Below, piece by piece: positions 16,747-26,342 of a stretch of DNA of 64,000 nucleotides. The first letter of the stretch is position 1, and each line of letters starts with the position of its first letter. The stretch is taken from contig NZ_JACJQY010000019.1 in the NCBI RefSeq assembly GCF_014696925.1, positions 1-64,000 of the forward strand, read 5' to 3'. The notes under the pieces are model-generated. The model made no database searches and was not told the DNA's origin. It was given only the letters and a program-made list of their open reading frames with translations. The position numbers and the translations under genes were made by a program. This DNA is from Phormidium tenue FACHB-1050 (GTDB lineage Bacteria; Cyanobacteriota; Cyanobacteriia; Pseudanabaenales; Pseudanabaenaceae).

Positions 16747-17820
16747 CTACTCTGACAATTTCCCAAGATGAATAATTTCTGAGTCATAGAAAAGACCAAT
16801 CACATCAGGTGAATGAGTAGTAAAAATATATTGATTATTATCCGTATCTTCTCTCAATGCTCTAATTAATCTTTTTTGCCAAGTAGGATGCAGATTAAGT
16901 TCGATTTCGTCAATTAACACAATTGAATTTTTTGCGATCGCCGAAGTTAAACCCACTAAGATTCGCAAAATTTGATGCTCACCAGAACTCATTTGGTATA
17001 GATCATATTCAAGTTGATTTTTTCTCAAAATAAGTGTATCTAAATCAGGTCCAGATTCAAAACGAACTAGTTCTGCTGGAAAGCAAATTTTGTTAAATAA
17101 CCGCTTAATTCTACTCCAATAGGACTCGCCAAATTTATCCTCATTCCACGTGATATGTCTAAAATAGTATTTATATAGCAGTGAAAGAACCCCATTATGT
17201 TCTAATTCGTCATGATTTCTATTGTTGAAAATACTATGTTCTAGATTTACTGTGCGCCTTTGATCTAAATAACAAACACTACCAACTTTATCAAAAATGC
17301 TCTCAGATTCTAGCTTTCTCTCAATAGACTTTCGAGCTTTTCCTCTTGCGCCTAAAATATTATGTAAATCAGTTGGTTCATCACAATCAAAAGTCTTAAA
17401 TCGCTCCATGATTTGTGATGGAGGAAAAAACCAAGTAAATTTCAGACTATCCTGTACGGGGAATTTTTTTTCCTCTTCTAAAAAAGCAGAAGTGCCAAGA
17501 TCAGCATAAATTTTTTTAATTACTTCTGCTTCATACTTATTTATTGAATATTCAAAGCCTATATTTGCAACATATCCTTTTCCTCTTACAATTTGCTGAG
17601 GAGAAAAAATCAATCCATCTCTTAGTTGAGGATTTGGGTTTTGTGGATCTTCAAAGGTTTTGACAACAATATCAATAGCATCAAAGATAGAAGTTTTCCC
17701 AGAACCATTAGGACCAACAATTAAAGTCATTAATCTTGGTCTTGATAGTTCGTCAGTAAAATCTAATTCAAGATGTTTAATGGCTCGAAAATTTTCAATT
17801 TCTAACGAGTGTAATTTCAT
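16747..17820 (-). CDS. ABC/SMC-type AAA ATPase, candidate AriA-type sensor
   Basis: A 357-residue ATPase of the AAA_15/AAA_21 group with every motif intact: Walker A GPNGSGKTS (36-44), ABC signature MSSGEHQ (about 277-283), Walker B SIVLIDEIELNLHP (Asp 304, Glu 305) and switch His in FTTHSPDVI (336). There is no long coiled coil, so it is not a true SMC or RecF protein. These small ATPases occur as regulators in anti-phage systems such as PARIS, Gabija-like and retron-ATPase pairs. The next gene, 6 bases downstream, is TOPRIM/DUF4435-like. It starts 32 bases after alaS on the same strand with no terminator visible between, so it may be read through from alaS. Confidence 0.85.
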   Translation of the reverse strand: MKLHSLEIENFRAIKHLELDFTDELSRPRLMTLIVGPNGSGKTSIFDAIDIVVKTFEDPQNPNPQLRDGLIFSPQQIVRGKGYVANIGFEYSINKYEAEVIKKIYADLGTSAFLEEEKKFPVQDSLKFTWFFPPSQIMERFKTFDCDEPTDLHNILGARGKARKSIERKLESESIFDKVGSVCYLDQRRTVNLEHSIFNNRNHDELEHNGVLSLLYKYYFRHITWNEDKFGESYWSRIKRLFNKICFPAELVRFESGPDLDTLILRKNQLEYDLYQMSSGEHQILRILVGLTSAIAKNSIVLIDEIELNLHPTWQKRLIRALREDTDNNQYIFTTHSPDVIGLFYDSEIIHLGKLSE

Positions 17821-17852
17821 GGTTAGACTTCTATCTTGACTTAAGGGAATTG

Positions 17853-20495
17853 TTAAGAATTACCAAGAGCTTGTCTTAACTGAGCTTCCGCCGCTTCTAG
17901 AGCTTCTGGCAACTTGCTTGCATCCTTCCCACCTGCTTGAGCAAGGTTCGGACGACCACCACCGCCGCCGCCGCAAATCTTGGCGATCGCACCGATAAAT
18001 TTGCCAGCTTGTAGCCCCTTAGCAATCACTTCTTTGCTGAAAGAAGCGACAAGTGTGACTTTGCCATCTTCGCTAAAGGAGCCAAGCACCACTGCGCTAT
18101 GCCCTAACTTCGCTGATAGTTTTTCGGCAGCCGCTTTGAGGGCTTCTGCTTCGATATCGGGAAGTTGAGCAATGAGAATTTTAAATGCGCCAACGGGTTC
18201 TGCTTCCGAGAGGAGGCTATCAGCTTTGACTAGAGCTAGTTGCTGCTTGAGAGATTCGATTTCTTTTTGAGAATTTTTTAACTCGTTTTGCAGTCCTGTA
18301 ATCCGATCGCTAATTTCTTCAGGCTTAATCTTAAAGCGATCGCTTAAGTCCTTGGTGATATTGTCGCGCACTGTTAAATATTCCAAAACTGCTTGACCTG
18401 CGATCGCTTCGATGCGGCGCACACCAGAAGCAACACCAGCCTCAGCAATGATTTTGAATACGCCGATTTCGCTAGTGTTTTTAACGTGTGTACCGCCGCA
18501 GAGTTCCATCGATACGTTAGGAATATCCATCACGCGAACTTCTGCGCCGTACTTTTCGCCGAACATGGCGATCGCACCTTTAGCTTTAGCTTGAGCGATC
18601 GGCAATACTTCGATTACAGAATCATGGGCTTCAGCGATCCAGTTATTGATTTGGAGTTCGATTTGATGGATTTCTTCAGTTGTAACCGCACGATTGAGAT
18701 TGAAATCAAACCGAAGGCGATCGCTATCAACTAAAGAACCTGCTTGAGAAACGTTAGAGTCAACGATTTTCTTTAGTGCTGCTTGCAAGAGGTGAGTAGC
18801 GGTGTGGTGGGCTTGGATGCGGCGACGCTCAGATACGGCAATTTGAGCATTAACACTATCACCAACAGTAATTTCTCCACGCTCAATTTGTCCAATATGA
18901 ATAAACAAATCGGCTTGTTTTTGAACATCACTGATTTTGGCGATCGCTTCACCAATGGCGAGATAACCCGTATCACCAACCTGTCCACCTGACTCAGCAT
19001 AGAATGGTGTACGGTCTAAAACGATTTGGACTTTACTGCCTGCGATCGCAGTTTTTACGAGTTCACCATTCACAAGAATTGCTTTGACCGTTGCAGCACT
19101 AATAAGTTCTGCATAGCCTAGAAATTCAGTTTTGCCAATCTCTTTAGCAATATTTGCCCAGTTGTCCTTTGCCATAAGGTCAATATCTTCATGGGCAGCT
19201 TGCGATCGCTCTTGTTGCTTCTTCATTTCTATCTCAAAACCATCGGCATCAACGGTAAAGCCGACCTCTTCGGCAATCTCTTGAGTTAGCTCAAGCGGAA
19301 ATCCGTAGGTATCATAGAGAGTGAAAGCATCCACACCCGAAATAGTTTTGCTAGATTTGACTTCAGGTTTAGAAAGAATCTCTTCGAGTAACTTCTCACC
19401 ACGCTCTAGGGTTTGTAAAAAGCGGACTTCCTCAATTTTGATTTCATCTTTGATCACTTGTTCTCTTTCGCGAGTGTTGGTATAAACCGATTCGGAAAGG
19501 GCGATCGCTACTTCGGCAACTTCAGACGCAAATGTACCAGAGATGCCAATCAAGCGACCGTGACGTACTACTCGACGTAGGAGACGACGCATAATATAGC
19601 CACGTCCGACGTTTGAGGCATTGATGCCATCAGCGATCATATGCACAACCGAGCGTACATGATCGCCAATTACCTTGAGCGAAGTCTTTACTTTCTCATC
19701 ACTCTTGTGATAATCGATTCCTGCAATATCCGCAGCTTTTTTAATAATTGGGAAGATTAAATCCGTTTCATAATTATTGGGAACACATTGCAAAACTTGC
19801 GCCATCCTTTCTAAGCCCAAGCCTGTGTCAATGTTCTGTTTTTTTAATGGAGTCAGATTACCATCGGCATCGCGATTTAATTCCATGAACACAAGGTTGT
19901 AAATCTCTAAAAACCTTGAATCATCTTCCAAATCGATCGCATCATCACCCAATTCAGGGTGAAAGTCATAATAGATTTCTGAGCAAGGTCCACAAGGTCC
20001 TGTCGCTCCCGAAGCCCAAAAATTATCATCACCCATGCGCTGAATCCGATGAGCAGGAATGCCGATCGCATCACGCCAAATCGCAAAAGCATCTTCATCG
20101 GTGTGATAGACACTAACCACTAAGCGATCAGGCGGTAGCTGAAATACTTTAGTTACTAATTCCCATCCCCAAGCGATCGCTTCTTTTTTAAAATAATCAC
20201 CAAAGCTGAAATTGCCTAACATTTCAAAAAAGGTATGGTGACGTGCTGTTCTGCCCACATTCTCAATGTCATTGGTGCGGATACATTTTTGGGATGTGGT
20301 GGCACGAGGAACTTCAGGCTCTTGCTGTCCTAAAAAAATTGGCTTAAATGGTAGCATTCCCGCGATCGTCAATAGTACTGTGGGATCAGCAGGTACGAGT
20401 GAGGCGCTAGGCAATACCTTGTGACCACGATCCTCAAAGAAATTGAGAAACTTTGAGCGAATTTCAGCACCAGTAAGAGAGGGAAGGCTAGCCAT
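17853..20495 (-). CDS. alaS: alanyl-tRNA synthetase
   Basis: Charges tRNA-Ala. The 880-residue protein has the normal bacterial layout: class II catalytic domain (1-~460; [65 protein letters not shown]), editing domain (~550-720; [12 protein letters not shown], then [17 protein letters not shown] with zinc-site Cys/His), and C-terminal C-Ala domain ending in [22 protein letters not shown] start at 20495. The reading frame is complete, with multiple HIP1 octamers. It is upstream of the ATPase/TOPRIM/ATP-grasp run on the same strand, 32 bases away. Confidence 0.98.
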   Translation of the reverse strand: MASLPSLTGAEIRSKFLNFFEDRGHKVLPSASLVPADPTVLLTIAGMLPFKPIFLGQQEPEVPRATTSQKCIRTNDIENVGRTARHHTFFEMLGNFSFGDYFKKEAIAWGWELVTKVFQLPPDRLVVSVYHTDEDAFAIWRDAIGIPAHRIQRMGDDNFWASGATGPCGPCSEIYYDFHPELGDDAIDLEDDSRFLEIYNLVFMELNRDADGNLTPLKKQNIDTGLGLERMAQVLQCVPNNYETDLIFPIIKKAADIAGIDYHKSDEKVKTSLKVIGDHVRSVVHMIADGINASNVGRGYIMRRLLRRVVRHGRLIGISGTFASEVAEVAIALSESVYTNTREREQVIKDEIKIEEVRFLQTLERGEKLLEEILSKPEVKSSKTISGVDAFTLYDTYGFPLELTQEIAEEVGFTVDADGFEIEMKKQQERSQAAHEDIDLMAKDNWANIAKEIGKTEFLGYAELISAATVKAILVNGELVKTAIAGSKVQIVLDRTPFYAESGGQVGDTGYLAIGEAIAKISDVQKQADLFIHIGQIERGEITVGDSVNAQIAVSERRRIQAHHTATHLLQAALKKIVDSNVSQAGSLVDSDRLRFDFNLNRAVTTEEIHQIELQINNWIAEAHDSVIEVLPIAQAKAKGAIAMFGEKYGAEVRVMDIPNVSMELCGGTHVKNTSEIGVFKIIAEAGVASGVRRIEAIAGQAVLEYLTVRDNITKDLSDRFKIKPEEISDRITGLQNELKNSQKEIESLKQQLALVKADSLLSEAEPVGAFKILIAQLPDIEAEALKAAAEKLSAKLGHSAVVLGSFSEDGKVTLVASFSKEVIAKGLQAGKFIGAIAKICGGGGGGRPNLAQAGGKDASKLPEALEAAEAQLRQALGNS

Positions 20496-20567
20496 AAAAG
20501 TTTAGAGTAATGCAGACAGCAGATAAATGTTCAGGGAAACTTAGCAAGTTTGCAACATGATAAGTAC

Positions 20568-20606
20568 CTAAAGTGTGGCGCACGCCGTGCGTGCGCCACA
20601 CTTTAG
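20568..20606. repeat. CTAAAGTGTGGCGCACGC palindrome
   Basis: Perfect long stem upstream of alaS, CTAAAGTGTGGCGCACGC/GTGCGTGCGCCACACTTTAG. Its core (GGCGCACGC) differs from the family A/B core. Confidence 0.82.
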
Positions 20607-20734
20607 ATCTGGTTTTTAGTTATGCCAAGGTACTTAATATTGGGCAAACCTATATAAATTCTTACAAATTTTAATAATTTCCTAATTGTATTATAACGAT
20701 TAGGACAGCTTTGCCCAAAACTTTGGTGATTATT

Positions 20735-20808
20735 GCTATAGCCATACAAGAAAAATCAAAACCCAAAGTAAGAGTGGCGGCGCAAAGCGCCGCCACTCTT
20801 ACTTTGGA
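20735..20808. repeat. modular palindrome, right arm missing
   Basis: Left part TGCTATAGCCATACAAGAAAAATCAAAACCCAAAGTAAGAG, core TGGCGGCGCAAAGCGCCGCCA, then CTCTTACTTTGG and abrupt loss of the rest of the right arm, a few bases before the stop of the next gene. Confidence 0.78.
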
Positions 20809-20819
20809 AACTATCAAAT

Positions 20820-21665
20820 CTAGAAATCACCATAATCAACCTGTAAGCAAGTTAAACCCAGATCTCGCCAAACTCTAACTACTTGATCGCGATCGTCCAG
20901 CACAAAAGCAACATTGTATTTATCAAGAATAAATTGATCATAAATTTCCTGCTTGACAATGCTGTCTTTTCGCATATCACCAGACTTTCGCATATAGAGA
21001 TTCTCAAATTTGATCCCATGCTTCTCTAACCATGCCAGAGTTTGAGGCTTGTATTTGTCTTCCCTCCCAGAAACAAACACGATCGCTTTTCCTGATGTCT
21101 GCAAAATGGAGCGTACTGGCTCATTTACTAAATCTTTCTCACAGCTAGCACCATCATAGGGACTGCGATCGCCTATCAAAGCAATAGTTCCATCTAAATC
21201 GCAGATGATTGCATCGGGTAAGTCTGGATTATAAGCAGGTTTGGGTTTTCTAGGTGGTGCGATAAATTGGTTGTACATATAGCGAATTACTTTCTCGCCG
21301 ACTGAGTTAAACCGCTTTAAGTCTCTCTCAATGCAAGTCTCTAGAGGTACATGGCGAAAGTCTACTATTTCTAGAACCGCTAAGCCTTTAATCAGTTCTC
21401 TAATCCGTGCTTCATGTTTGGGTGCAAGATGTGTATTATCGACAATCACATGCTTACCTTCCTCTAACGCCGATTTAATTATCAGATCCTGTATGTTTAA
21501 GACAAATTTTTCATTGCCTTTGGAATGGGAAGAATTATCAAGCATGGCGCGAAGTTCGTCTTTGTTAACCCGCTTAATTGCATTGGGTGATTTATCCACC
21601 TTTGCCTTAGCCCATGTGGATTTACCAGAAGCAGGCAACCCAATTGTGAAATAAACTGTCAACAT
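20820..21665 (-). CDS. T4-Pnkp-like polynucleotide 5'-kinase / 3'-phosphatase
   Basis: A 281-residue bifunctional end-healing enzyme like phage T4 polynucleotide kinase (301 residues). The N-terminal kinase domain has P-loop FTIGLPASGKSTWAK (about 6-20), RVNKDELRAML, and HVIVDNTHLAPKHEARI. The C-terminal HAD phosphatase domain (about 148-281) has AIICDLDGTIAL with the DxDGT nucleophile, then VFVSGREDKYKPQT and AFVLDDRDQVVRVWRDLG. The order, kinase then phosphatase, is that of T4. In phage it repairs tRNA cut by host anticodon nuclease, with RNA ligase; I see no ligase gene nearby. ATG start at 21665. The host substrate is unknown. Confidence 0.9.
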   Translation of the reverse strand: MLTVYFTIGLPASGKSTWAKAKVDKSPNAIKRVNKDELRAMLDNSSHSKGNEKFVLNIQDLIIKSALEEGKHVIVDNTHLAPKHEARIRELIKGLAVLEIVDFRHVPLETCIERDLKRFNSVGEKVIRYMYNQFIAPPRKPKPAYNPDLPDAIICDLDGTIALIGDRSPYDGASCEKDLVNEPVRSILQTSGKAIVFVSGREDKYKPQTLAWLEKHGIKFENLYMRKSGDMRKDSIVKQEIYDQFILDKYNVAFVLDDRDQVVRVWRDLGLTCLQVDYGDF

Positions 21666-21729
21666 ATATTCCCGTCAGTTTTTGTTTTCATTGATTATAT
21701 TGGCGATCGCGCGATCGCTTCACCCCCAT

Positions 21730-21940
21730 CATCAAATCCAGCAATTTCTGAGCGACTAGATGAGTATCCTGATGTGGAATGAGCAGAACAAACATTAACT
21801 ACTGATGAATTCTGGGTTGCAGAAGGCGAAGACTGGGTGATTGATGGAGATATAAATGAGTGAATTTGTCGTATTTTCTGGAAGATGAATATGAACGGTT
21901 TACAGGTGAACTTTTGGCTGAAGAAATTATGTGAGTTTAG
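21730..21940 (+). pseudogene. decayed coding remnant, unknown family
   Basis: Plus-strand frames contain protein-like pieces: AISERLDEYPDVE, stop, AEQTLTTDEFWVAEGEDWVI followed by DGDINE, stop; then, in another frame, NLSYFLEDEYERFTGELLAE. The acidic character and short stop-separated pieces suggest a broken small gene, perhaps an antitoxin-like protein. I could not identify a family. It lies in the 470-bp gap before glgC, which otherwise holds no clear gene. Confidence 0.35.
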
Positions 21941-22133
21941 GCGATCGCCTCTCTACAATCTTCAAACACTGTATTTCCTAAAAAATTAAGTATTTTAGCT
22001 TTCTAAGGTTTGTTTCGCGACAAGTATCGAGACAAGTAAGCTATATCACTTGCAACGATCCCCGCAAAGATAGACAATGTTTGCATTCAGAAAAAATATG
22101 CAAATAAAAAAGCCAAGATAATCCGAATAATTT

Positions 22134-23423
22134 ATGAAAAACGTACTGGCTATCATTCTGGGCGGCGGACAGGGAAGCCGACTATATCCCCTCACTAAGA
22201 CCCGTGCTAAACCCGCAGTCCCCGTAGCAGGCAAATATCGATTGATCGACATTCCTGTAAGTAACTGTATTAACTCAGGTATTGAAAAAATCTATATCCT
22301 GACGCAGTTTAACTCCGCATCACTTAACCGACATGTCAATCAAGCCTATCGACCTGCATCCTATTCTGATGGCTTTGTGGAAATTCTTGCCGCACAGCAG
22401 ACCCCCGATAGTCCAGACTGGTTTCAAGGTACAGCTGACGCTGTTCGTCGTTATGCATGGCTTTTAGAATCTTGGGATGTCAGTGAATATTTGATCCTCT
22501 CTGGCGATCATCTGTACAACATGGACTATGAAAAGTTTGTTGAGCATCACCGCGAAACTGGGGCAGATATTACCTTATCAGTATTACCTGTGGATCAGAA
22601 AAAAGCCTCAGCTTTTGGCTTACTTAAAACTGATAGTACTGGCAAAGTGATTAACTTCCTAGAAAAGCCTAAAGGTGAAGCTCTAGAGGGAATGCGTGTT
22701 AACACCACAAAACTCGGATTGGATCAAGCTTCCGCGATCGCGAACCCTTTCATCGCTTCAATGGGAATCTATGTATTTAACAAGCAGGCTATGTTAAAGC
22801 TGCTCAGCGAGAATCCTGAACACACAGATTTTGGCAAAGAAATTATTCCTGATGCCATTCACAATTTGAATGTTCAGGCTTATCTTTACAAGGGATATTG
22901 GGAAGACATTGGAACCATTGAGTCTTTCTATCAAGCCAATCTTGAACTAACTCGCCATCCTGCCACTGGTTTTAATTTCTACGAAACCAAAAAACCAATC
23001 TACACTCGCGCTCGTTACTTGCCCCCTAGCAAAGTGCATGATAGTAAAGTCAAGGATTCAATTATTGGCGAAGGATGTATCCTCAACCAATCCACAATTA
23101 CTAACTCAGTTGTTGGGATTCGGATGCATATTGAAGCCAATTGCACAATTGAAGACACACTACTGATGGGTTGTGATTTTTATCAACCTGAAGAGGATCG
23201 TGCCTCAGATCTCGAAAACAGCAGAGTGCCAATGGGCATTGGTGAAAATACGATCATTCGCCACGCAATCATCGATAAAAATGCTCGCATTGGCAAAAAT
23301 GTGCAAATTATCAATAAGGATCGAGTTCAAGATGTAAATCGTGAAGAACAAGGCTATTGCATCTGTAATGGCATTGTTGTCGTTGTCAAAAATGCCGTTA
23401 TTCCTGATAACACCATCATCTAA
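22134..23423 (+). CDS. glgC: glucose-1-phosphate adenylyltransferase (ADP-glucose pyrophosphorylase)
   Basis: Makes ADP-glucose from glucose-1-phosphate and ATP, the controlled step of glycogen synthesis. The 429-residue sequence is full length for the cyanobacterial enzyme: [20 protein letters not shown] near the N-terminus, [48 protein letters not shown], and a C-terminal left-handed beta-helix region with [12 protein letters not shown] and [14 protein letters not shown]. The allosteric (3-phosphoglycerate) Lys is expected in the C-terminal NKDR region. ATG 22134. Two terminator hairpins follow. Confidence 0.97.
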   Translation: MKNVLAIILGGGQGSRLYPLTKTRAKPAVPVAGKYRLIDIPVSNCINSGIEKIYILTQFNSASLNRHVNQAYRPASYSDGFVEILAAQQTPDSPDWFQGTADAVRRYAWLLESWDVSEYLILSGDHLYNMDYEKFVEHHRETGADITLSVLPVDQKKASAFGLLKTDSTGKVINFLEKPKGEALEGMRVNTTKLGLDQASAIANPFIASMGIYVFNKQAMLKLLSENPEHTDFGKEIIPDAIHNLNVQAYLYKGYWEDIGTIESFYQANLELTRHPATGFNFYETKKPIYTRARYLPPSKVHDSKVKDSIIGEGCILNQSTITNSVVGIRMHIEANCTIEDTLLMGCDFYQPEEDRASDLENSRVPMGIGENTIIRHAIIDKNARIGKNVQIINKDRVQDVNREEQGYCICNGIVVVVKNAVIPDNTII

Positions 23424-23424
23424 G

Positions 23425-23455
23425 AAATAAGCGGCCCAAAGTGCCGCTTATTTTT
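23425..23455 (+). terminator. glgC terminator, AAATAAGCGGC hairpin
   Basis: AAATAAGCGGC-CCAAAGT-GCCGCTTATTTTT, starting 2 bases after the stop. Confidence 0.88.
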
Positions 23456-23459
23456 GATT

Positions 23460-23492
23460 AACAAAAGCCTTGCTTAGCAAGGCTTTTGTTGT
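23460..23492. terminator. second hairpin between convergent glgC and gatA
   Basis: AACAAAAGCCTTGC-TTA-GCAAGGCTTTTGTTGTTT; its end touches the gatA stop, so it may serve gatA as well. Confidence 0.85.
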
Positions 23493-24953
23493 TTATAGAG
23501 AAGGCTGGCGCTTATGCCATTCCGTTGACTGCTCGTAGCCATAGGCAACTTGCAATAACACATCTTCTCTTAAGACATTAGAGATCATTTGCAAGCCAAT
23601 TGGTAGTCCTTTAGAATCAAAGCCACAGGGGATACTAATCCCTGGAAGCCCCGCCAAATTCACAGGAATCGTCATCAAATCAGAGAGATACATTCCCAGT
23701 GGATCTTCCGTTTTACTACCTGCCTTAAAAGCAGTAGTAGGTGCGGTTGGACAAACTAAAACATCAACTTGCTCAAAAGCTTTTTGGAAATCTTGAACGA
23801 TCAGAGTTCTGACTTTTTGCGCTTTGAGATAATAAGCGTCATAATAACCAGCCGATAGAACATATGTCCCAATCATAATCCGCCGTTTTACTTCCGCACC
23901 AAAGCCTTGTTCACGAGTATTTTCATACATACTCAGCAAGTTCTCAGCATCCTGATCACGGAAGCCATACTTTACGCCATCATATCGAGCAAGATTGGCT
24001 GAAGCTTCTGAAGGCGCAATGATGTAATAAGTTGGCAGTCCATAGCGAAAACGAGGACAGGATATTTCATAGACTTCAGCACCCATAGTCTCAAAATGAG
24101 CGATCGCTTTTCTAACCGCAACTTCTACTTCACTATCTAAACCTTCGCCAAAGGTTTCGGTGATTACACCAATTTTTTTACCCTTGAGGGACTGAGTTAA
24201 ATCTGGGGTTAGTAAAGCCGCGTAGTCAGGGACTTCGATGTTAATGCTAGTGGAATCCTTAGGATCGTAACCTGCGATCGCTCCTAAGAATATAGCTGCA
24301 TCTTCAACAGAGTTGGCAAAGGGTCCTATTTGATCCAATGATGAAGCAAAAGCAACTAGCCCAAATCTGGAAACTAGTCCATAGGTAGGCTTTAGACCAA
24401 CGACACCACAATAGGAAGCAGGTTGACGAATTGAGCCACCCGTATCTGAACCCGTAGCAATTACACATTCACCACTAGAGACGGCTGCTGCTGAGCCACC
24501 CGATGAGCCTCCAGGCACATAATCCGTATTCCAAGGATTAGCTGTGAGCGAGATCGCTGAGTTTTCGGTAGAACTACCCATTGCAAACTCATCGAGGTTA
24601 GTTTTGCCGACCATGACAGCCCCAGCCGATCGCAATTTTGCCGTAATTGTCGCTTCGTAGGGTGGGACAAAATTTTTCAGCATATTGGAGCCACAAGTAG
24701 TGGGCATCCCCTTGACACACATATTGTCTTTCATGCCTAGGGGAATACCTGCTAATGCTGGTAAATTTTCTCCTGCGGCGATCGCGGCATCGATGACTTT
24801 TGCTTGGGCGATCGCCACTTCGGGCGTAACAGTCACAAAACTATGTAATTTTGTCTCTAACCGATCAATGCGATCTAAAAACTCTTGAGCAATTTCGGTT
24901 GCTGATCGCTCTTTATTAATTAAGGTTTGACGAATTTGGGCGATCGATGACAT
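23493..24953 (-). CDS. gatA: aspartyl/glutamyl-tRNA amidotransferase subunit A
   Basis: Amidase subunit of GatCAB that turns Glu-tRNA(Gln) into Gln-tRNA(Gln); needed because cyanobacteria lack a glutaminyl-tRNA synthetase. The amidase-signature catalytic set is present: Lys in [25 protein letters not shown], and Ser in [16 protein letters not shown]-terminal [21 protein letters not shown] is also typical. I prefer ATG 24953 (MSSIAQIRQ, 486 residues) over a TTG two codons earlier. Partner subunits gatB and gatC are not in this window. Confidence 0.96.
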   Translation of the reverse strand: MSSIAQIRQTLINKERSATEIAQEFLDRIDRLETKLHSFVTVTPEVAIAQAKVIDAAIAAGENLPALAGIPLGMKDNMCVKGMPTTCGSNMLKNFVPPYEATITAKLRSAGAVMVGKTNLDEFAMGSSTENSAISLTANPWNTDYVPGGSSGGSAAAVSSGECVIATGSDTGGSIRQPASYCGVVGLKPTYGLVSRFGLVAFASSLDQIGPFANSVEDAAIFLGAIAGYDPKDSTSINIEVPDYAALLTPDLTQSLKGKKIGVITETFGEGLDSEVEVAVRKAIAHFETMGAEVYEISCPRFRYGLPTYYIIAPSEASANLARYDGVKYGFRDQDAENLLSMYENTREQGFGAEVKRRIMIGTYVLSAGYYDAYYLKAQKVRTLIVQDFQKAFEQVDVLVCPTAPTTAFKAGSKTEDPLGMYLSDLMTIPVNLAGLPGISIPCGFDSKGLPIGLQMISNVLREDVLLQVAYGYEQSTEWHKRQPSL

Positions 24954-25047
24954 AAACAAGCTGATGGGTTATTGGGCAGAGTCCCAATTATAAAACCAAA
25001 CTAGCTAATGCTAACGATAGGGTAATTTAACAATTTTCTGGACAAGT

Positions 25048-25488
25048 GTGGAGAAAGCAAATACAATATATCCGCAAATTAAGGTACGTTCGCACCGCTT
25101 GGAGGTCATTATTCCTGAACCGCTAACCCTGACTGTGAGTTTACGAGGCAGCCGCGAAGTCAAGGACACCTATCAATTGATCCGCCTCACAGGTCTTCTA
25201 GACGCTTTTTCTGAGCCAGCCTTTAAAAAGGTCATTGGCAAATGCGTCGAAGATGGTCCTACCAACGTGATACTAGATCTGTCAACCATTGATTTTGTCG
25301 ATAGCTCTGGACTTGGGGTTTTAGTGCAAATGGCAAAAAAAACTCAAACTTTGAGTGGCACACTCCAGATTATTACCAACGCTAGAGTCACCCAAACTGT
25401 CAAATTGGTTCGACTAGATCAGTTCCTATCACTACAAACATCAATTGATGAAGCTCTAGCCAAGCTTGACCAGACTAAAAAAAGTTAA
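25048..25488 (+). CDS. STAS-domain protein, anti-sigma-factor-antagonist type
   Basis: A 146-residue single-domain protein of the SpoIIAA family. The STAS core runs from LIRLTGLLDAFSEPAFKKVI through VILDLSTIDFVDSSGLGVLV to LDQFLSLQTSIDEAL; the Ser in DSSGLG is the usual phosphorylation site for a partner kinase/anti-sigma factor. The first ~40 residues are an extension. The start is GTG at 25048. No kinase or sigma factor is adjacent, so its partner is unknown. Confidence 0.9.
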   Translation: MEKANTIYPQIKVRSHRLEVIIPEPLTLTVSLRGSREVKDTYQLIRLTGLLDAFSEPAFKKVIGKCVEDGPTNVILDLSTIDFVDSSGLGVLVQMAKKTQTLSGTLQIITNARVTQTVKLVRLDQFLSLQTSIDEALAKLDQTKKS

Positions 25489-25706
25489 TCAAAGTCAATT
25501 GCTCTCACGATCAATTAATCTAAAAATTCAACCTATAACTTAGGTTTAAATCAGCTAATCACTTGAGCTAGACTTTGAACTAAATTTTCAGAAAAATTAA
25601 GCGGGGTAAATTTTCCAAACTTGAGTTTTGCTTTGACATGAGATTAATAACTCTACTGGCTTTGATATGGTCATAATTTAGTCAAAACTAAATTACAGTA
25701 CCTTGC

Positions 25707-25782
25707 GATCAAAACCGAATTAAGAAATTTTCAAGAGTGTTGTGAAACAATACTCTTGAAAATTTCTTGTGGTTCTTTTGAT
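25707..25782. repeat. long AT-rich palindrome GATCAAAACCGAATTAAGAAA
   Basis: Imperfect 34-bp arms (GATCAAAACC...CAAGAGT / ACTCTTGAAAATTTCTTGTGGTTCTTTTGAT) in the 460-bp gap between the STAS gene and mrnC, not related to the GGCGGCGC-core family. Confidence 0.78.
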
Positions 25783-25822
25783 AGAAAACTGCTGTATGAT
25801 GTGGATGAGATAAAATTTATAA

Positions 25823-25858
25823 ACAAGTATGGGCAGGCTCGGTCTGCCCATACTTGTC
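25823..25858. repeat. ACAAGTATGGGCAGG palindrome
   Basis: ACAAGTATGGGCAG-GCTCGGT-CTGCCCATACTTGT; perfect 14-bp stem, no T tract, about 90 bases upstream of mrnC. Confidence 0.78.
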
Positions 25859-25946
25859 TGAAATAAATGTAAATGTTGATTGTCTAAACATTTTATCTAC
25901 ATACAAACTAATTAACCTAATTACTCTGTAATGGCATTCTTTCGTA

Positions 25947-26342
25947 ATGTCTCTTAGTCCAACAGTTAACAATATTGCTGAGATTCCAGCCTCGGCTCTC
26001 GCCTATATTGGAGATGCTGTTTATGAAATGCAAATGCGGTTGCATTATTTACTCCCGCCACGCACCGCAAAACAGTATCACCAACTCGTAGTTAGTCAAG
26101 TAAGAGCCGAGCAACAAGCAAGACTTCTCGAAAAAATCGATCTCACAGACTTTGAGTCCGATCTAGTAAGACGTGGACGCAATGCTGCTGGATCTACACC
26201 ACGTAAAGTTGATCCCAAGATTTACCAAAATGCCACAGGATTTGAAGCTTTGATTGGTTATCTTTACTTAACCGATCGCGATCGCCTTGACCAAATTTTC
26301 ACACAGCTACTTAGCCACATCGATAACCCAGCGCCGCCATGA
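25947..26342 (+). CDS. mrnC: Mini-ribonuclease 3
   Basis: Dimeric RNase III-type enzyme lacking the double-stranded-RNA-binding domain; it processes pre-23S rRNA. The 131-residue protein has the catalytic helix ALAYIGDAVYEMQMR (RNase III signature with acidic Asp and Glu), HYLLPPRTAKQYHQLVVSQVRAEQQ, and the second acidic site region NATGFEALIGYLYLTDR. ATG 25947. Its TGA overlaps the ATG of the next gene (ATGA), an rRNA methyltransferase, so the two are translationally coupled in a 23S rRNA maturation operon. Confidence 0.95.
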   Translation: MSLSPTVNNIAEIPASALAYIGDAVYEMQMRLHYLLPPRTAKQYHQLVVSQVRAEQQARLLEKIDLTDFESDLVRRGRNAAGSTPRKVDPKIYQNATGFEALIGYLYLTDRDRLDQIFTQLLSHIDNPAPP

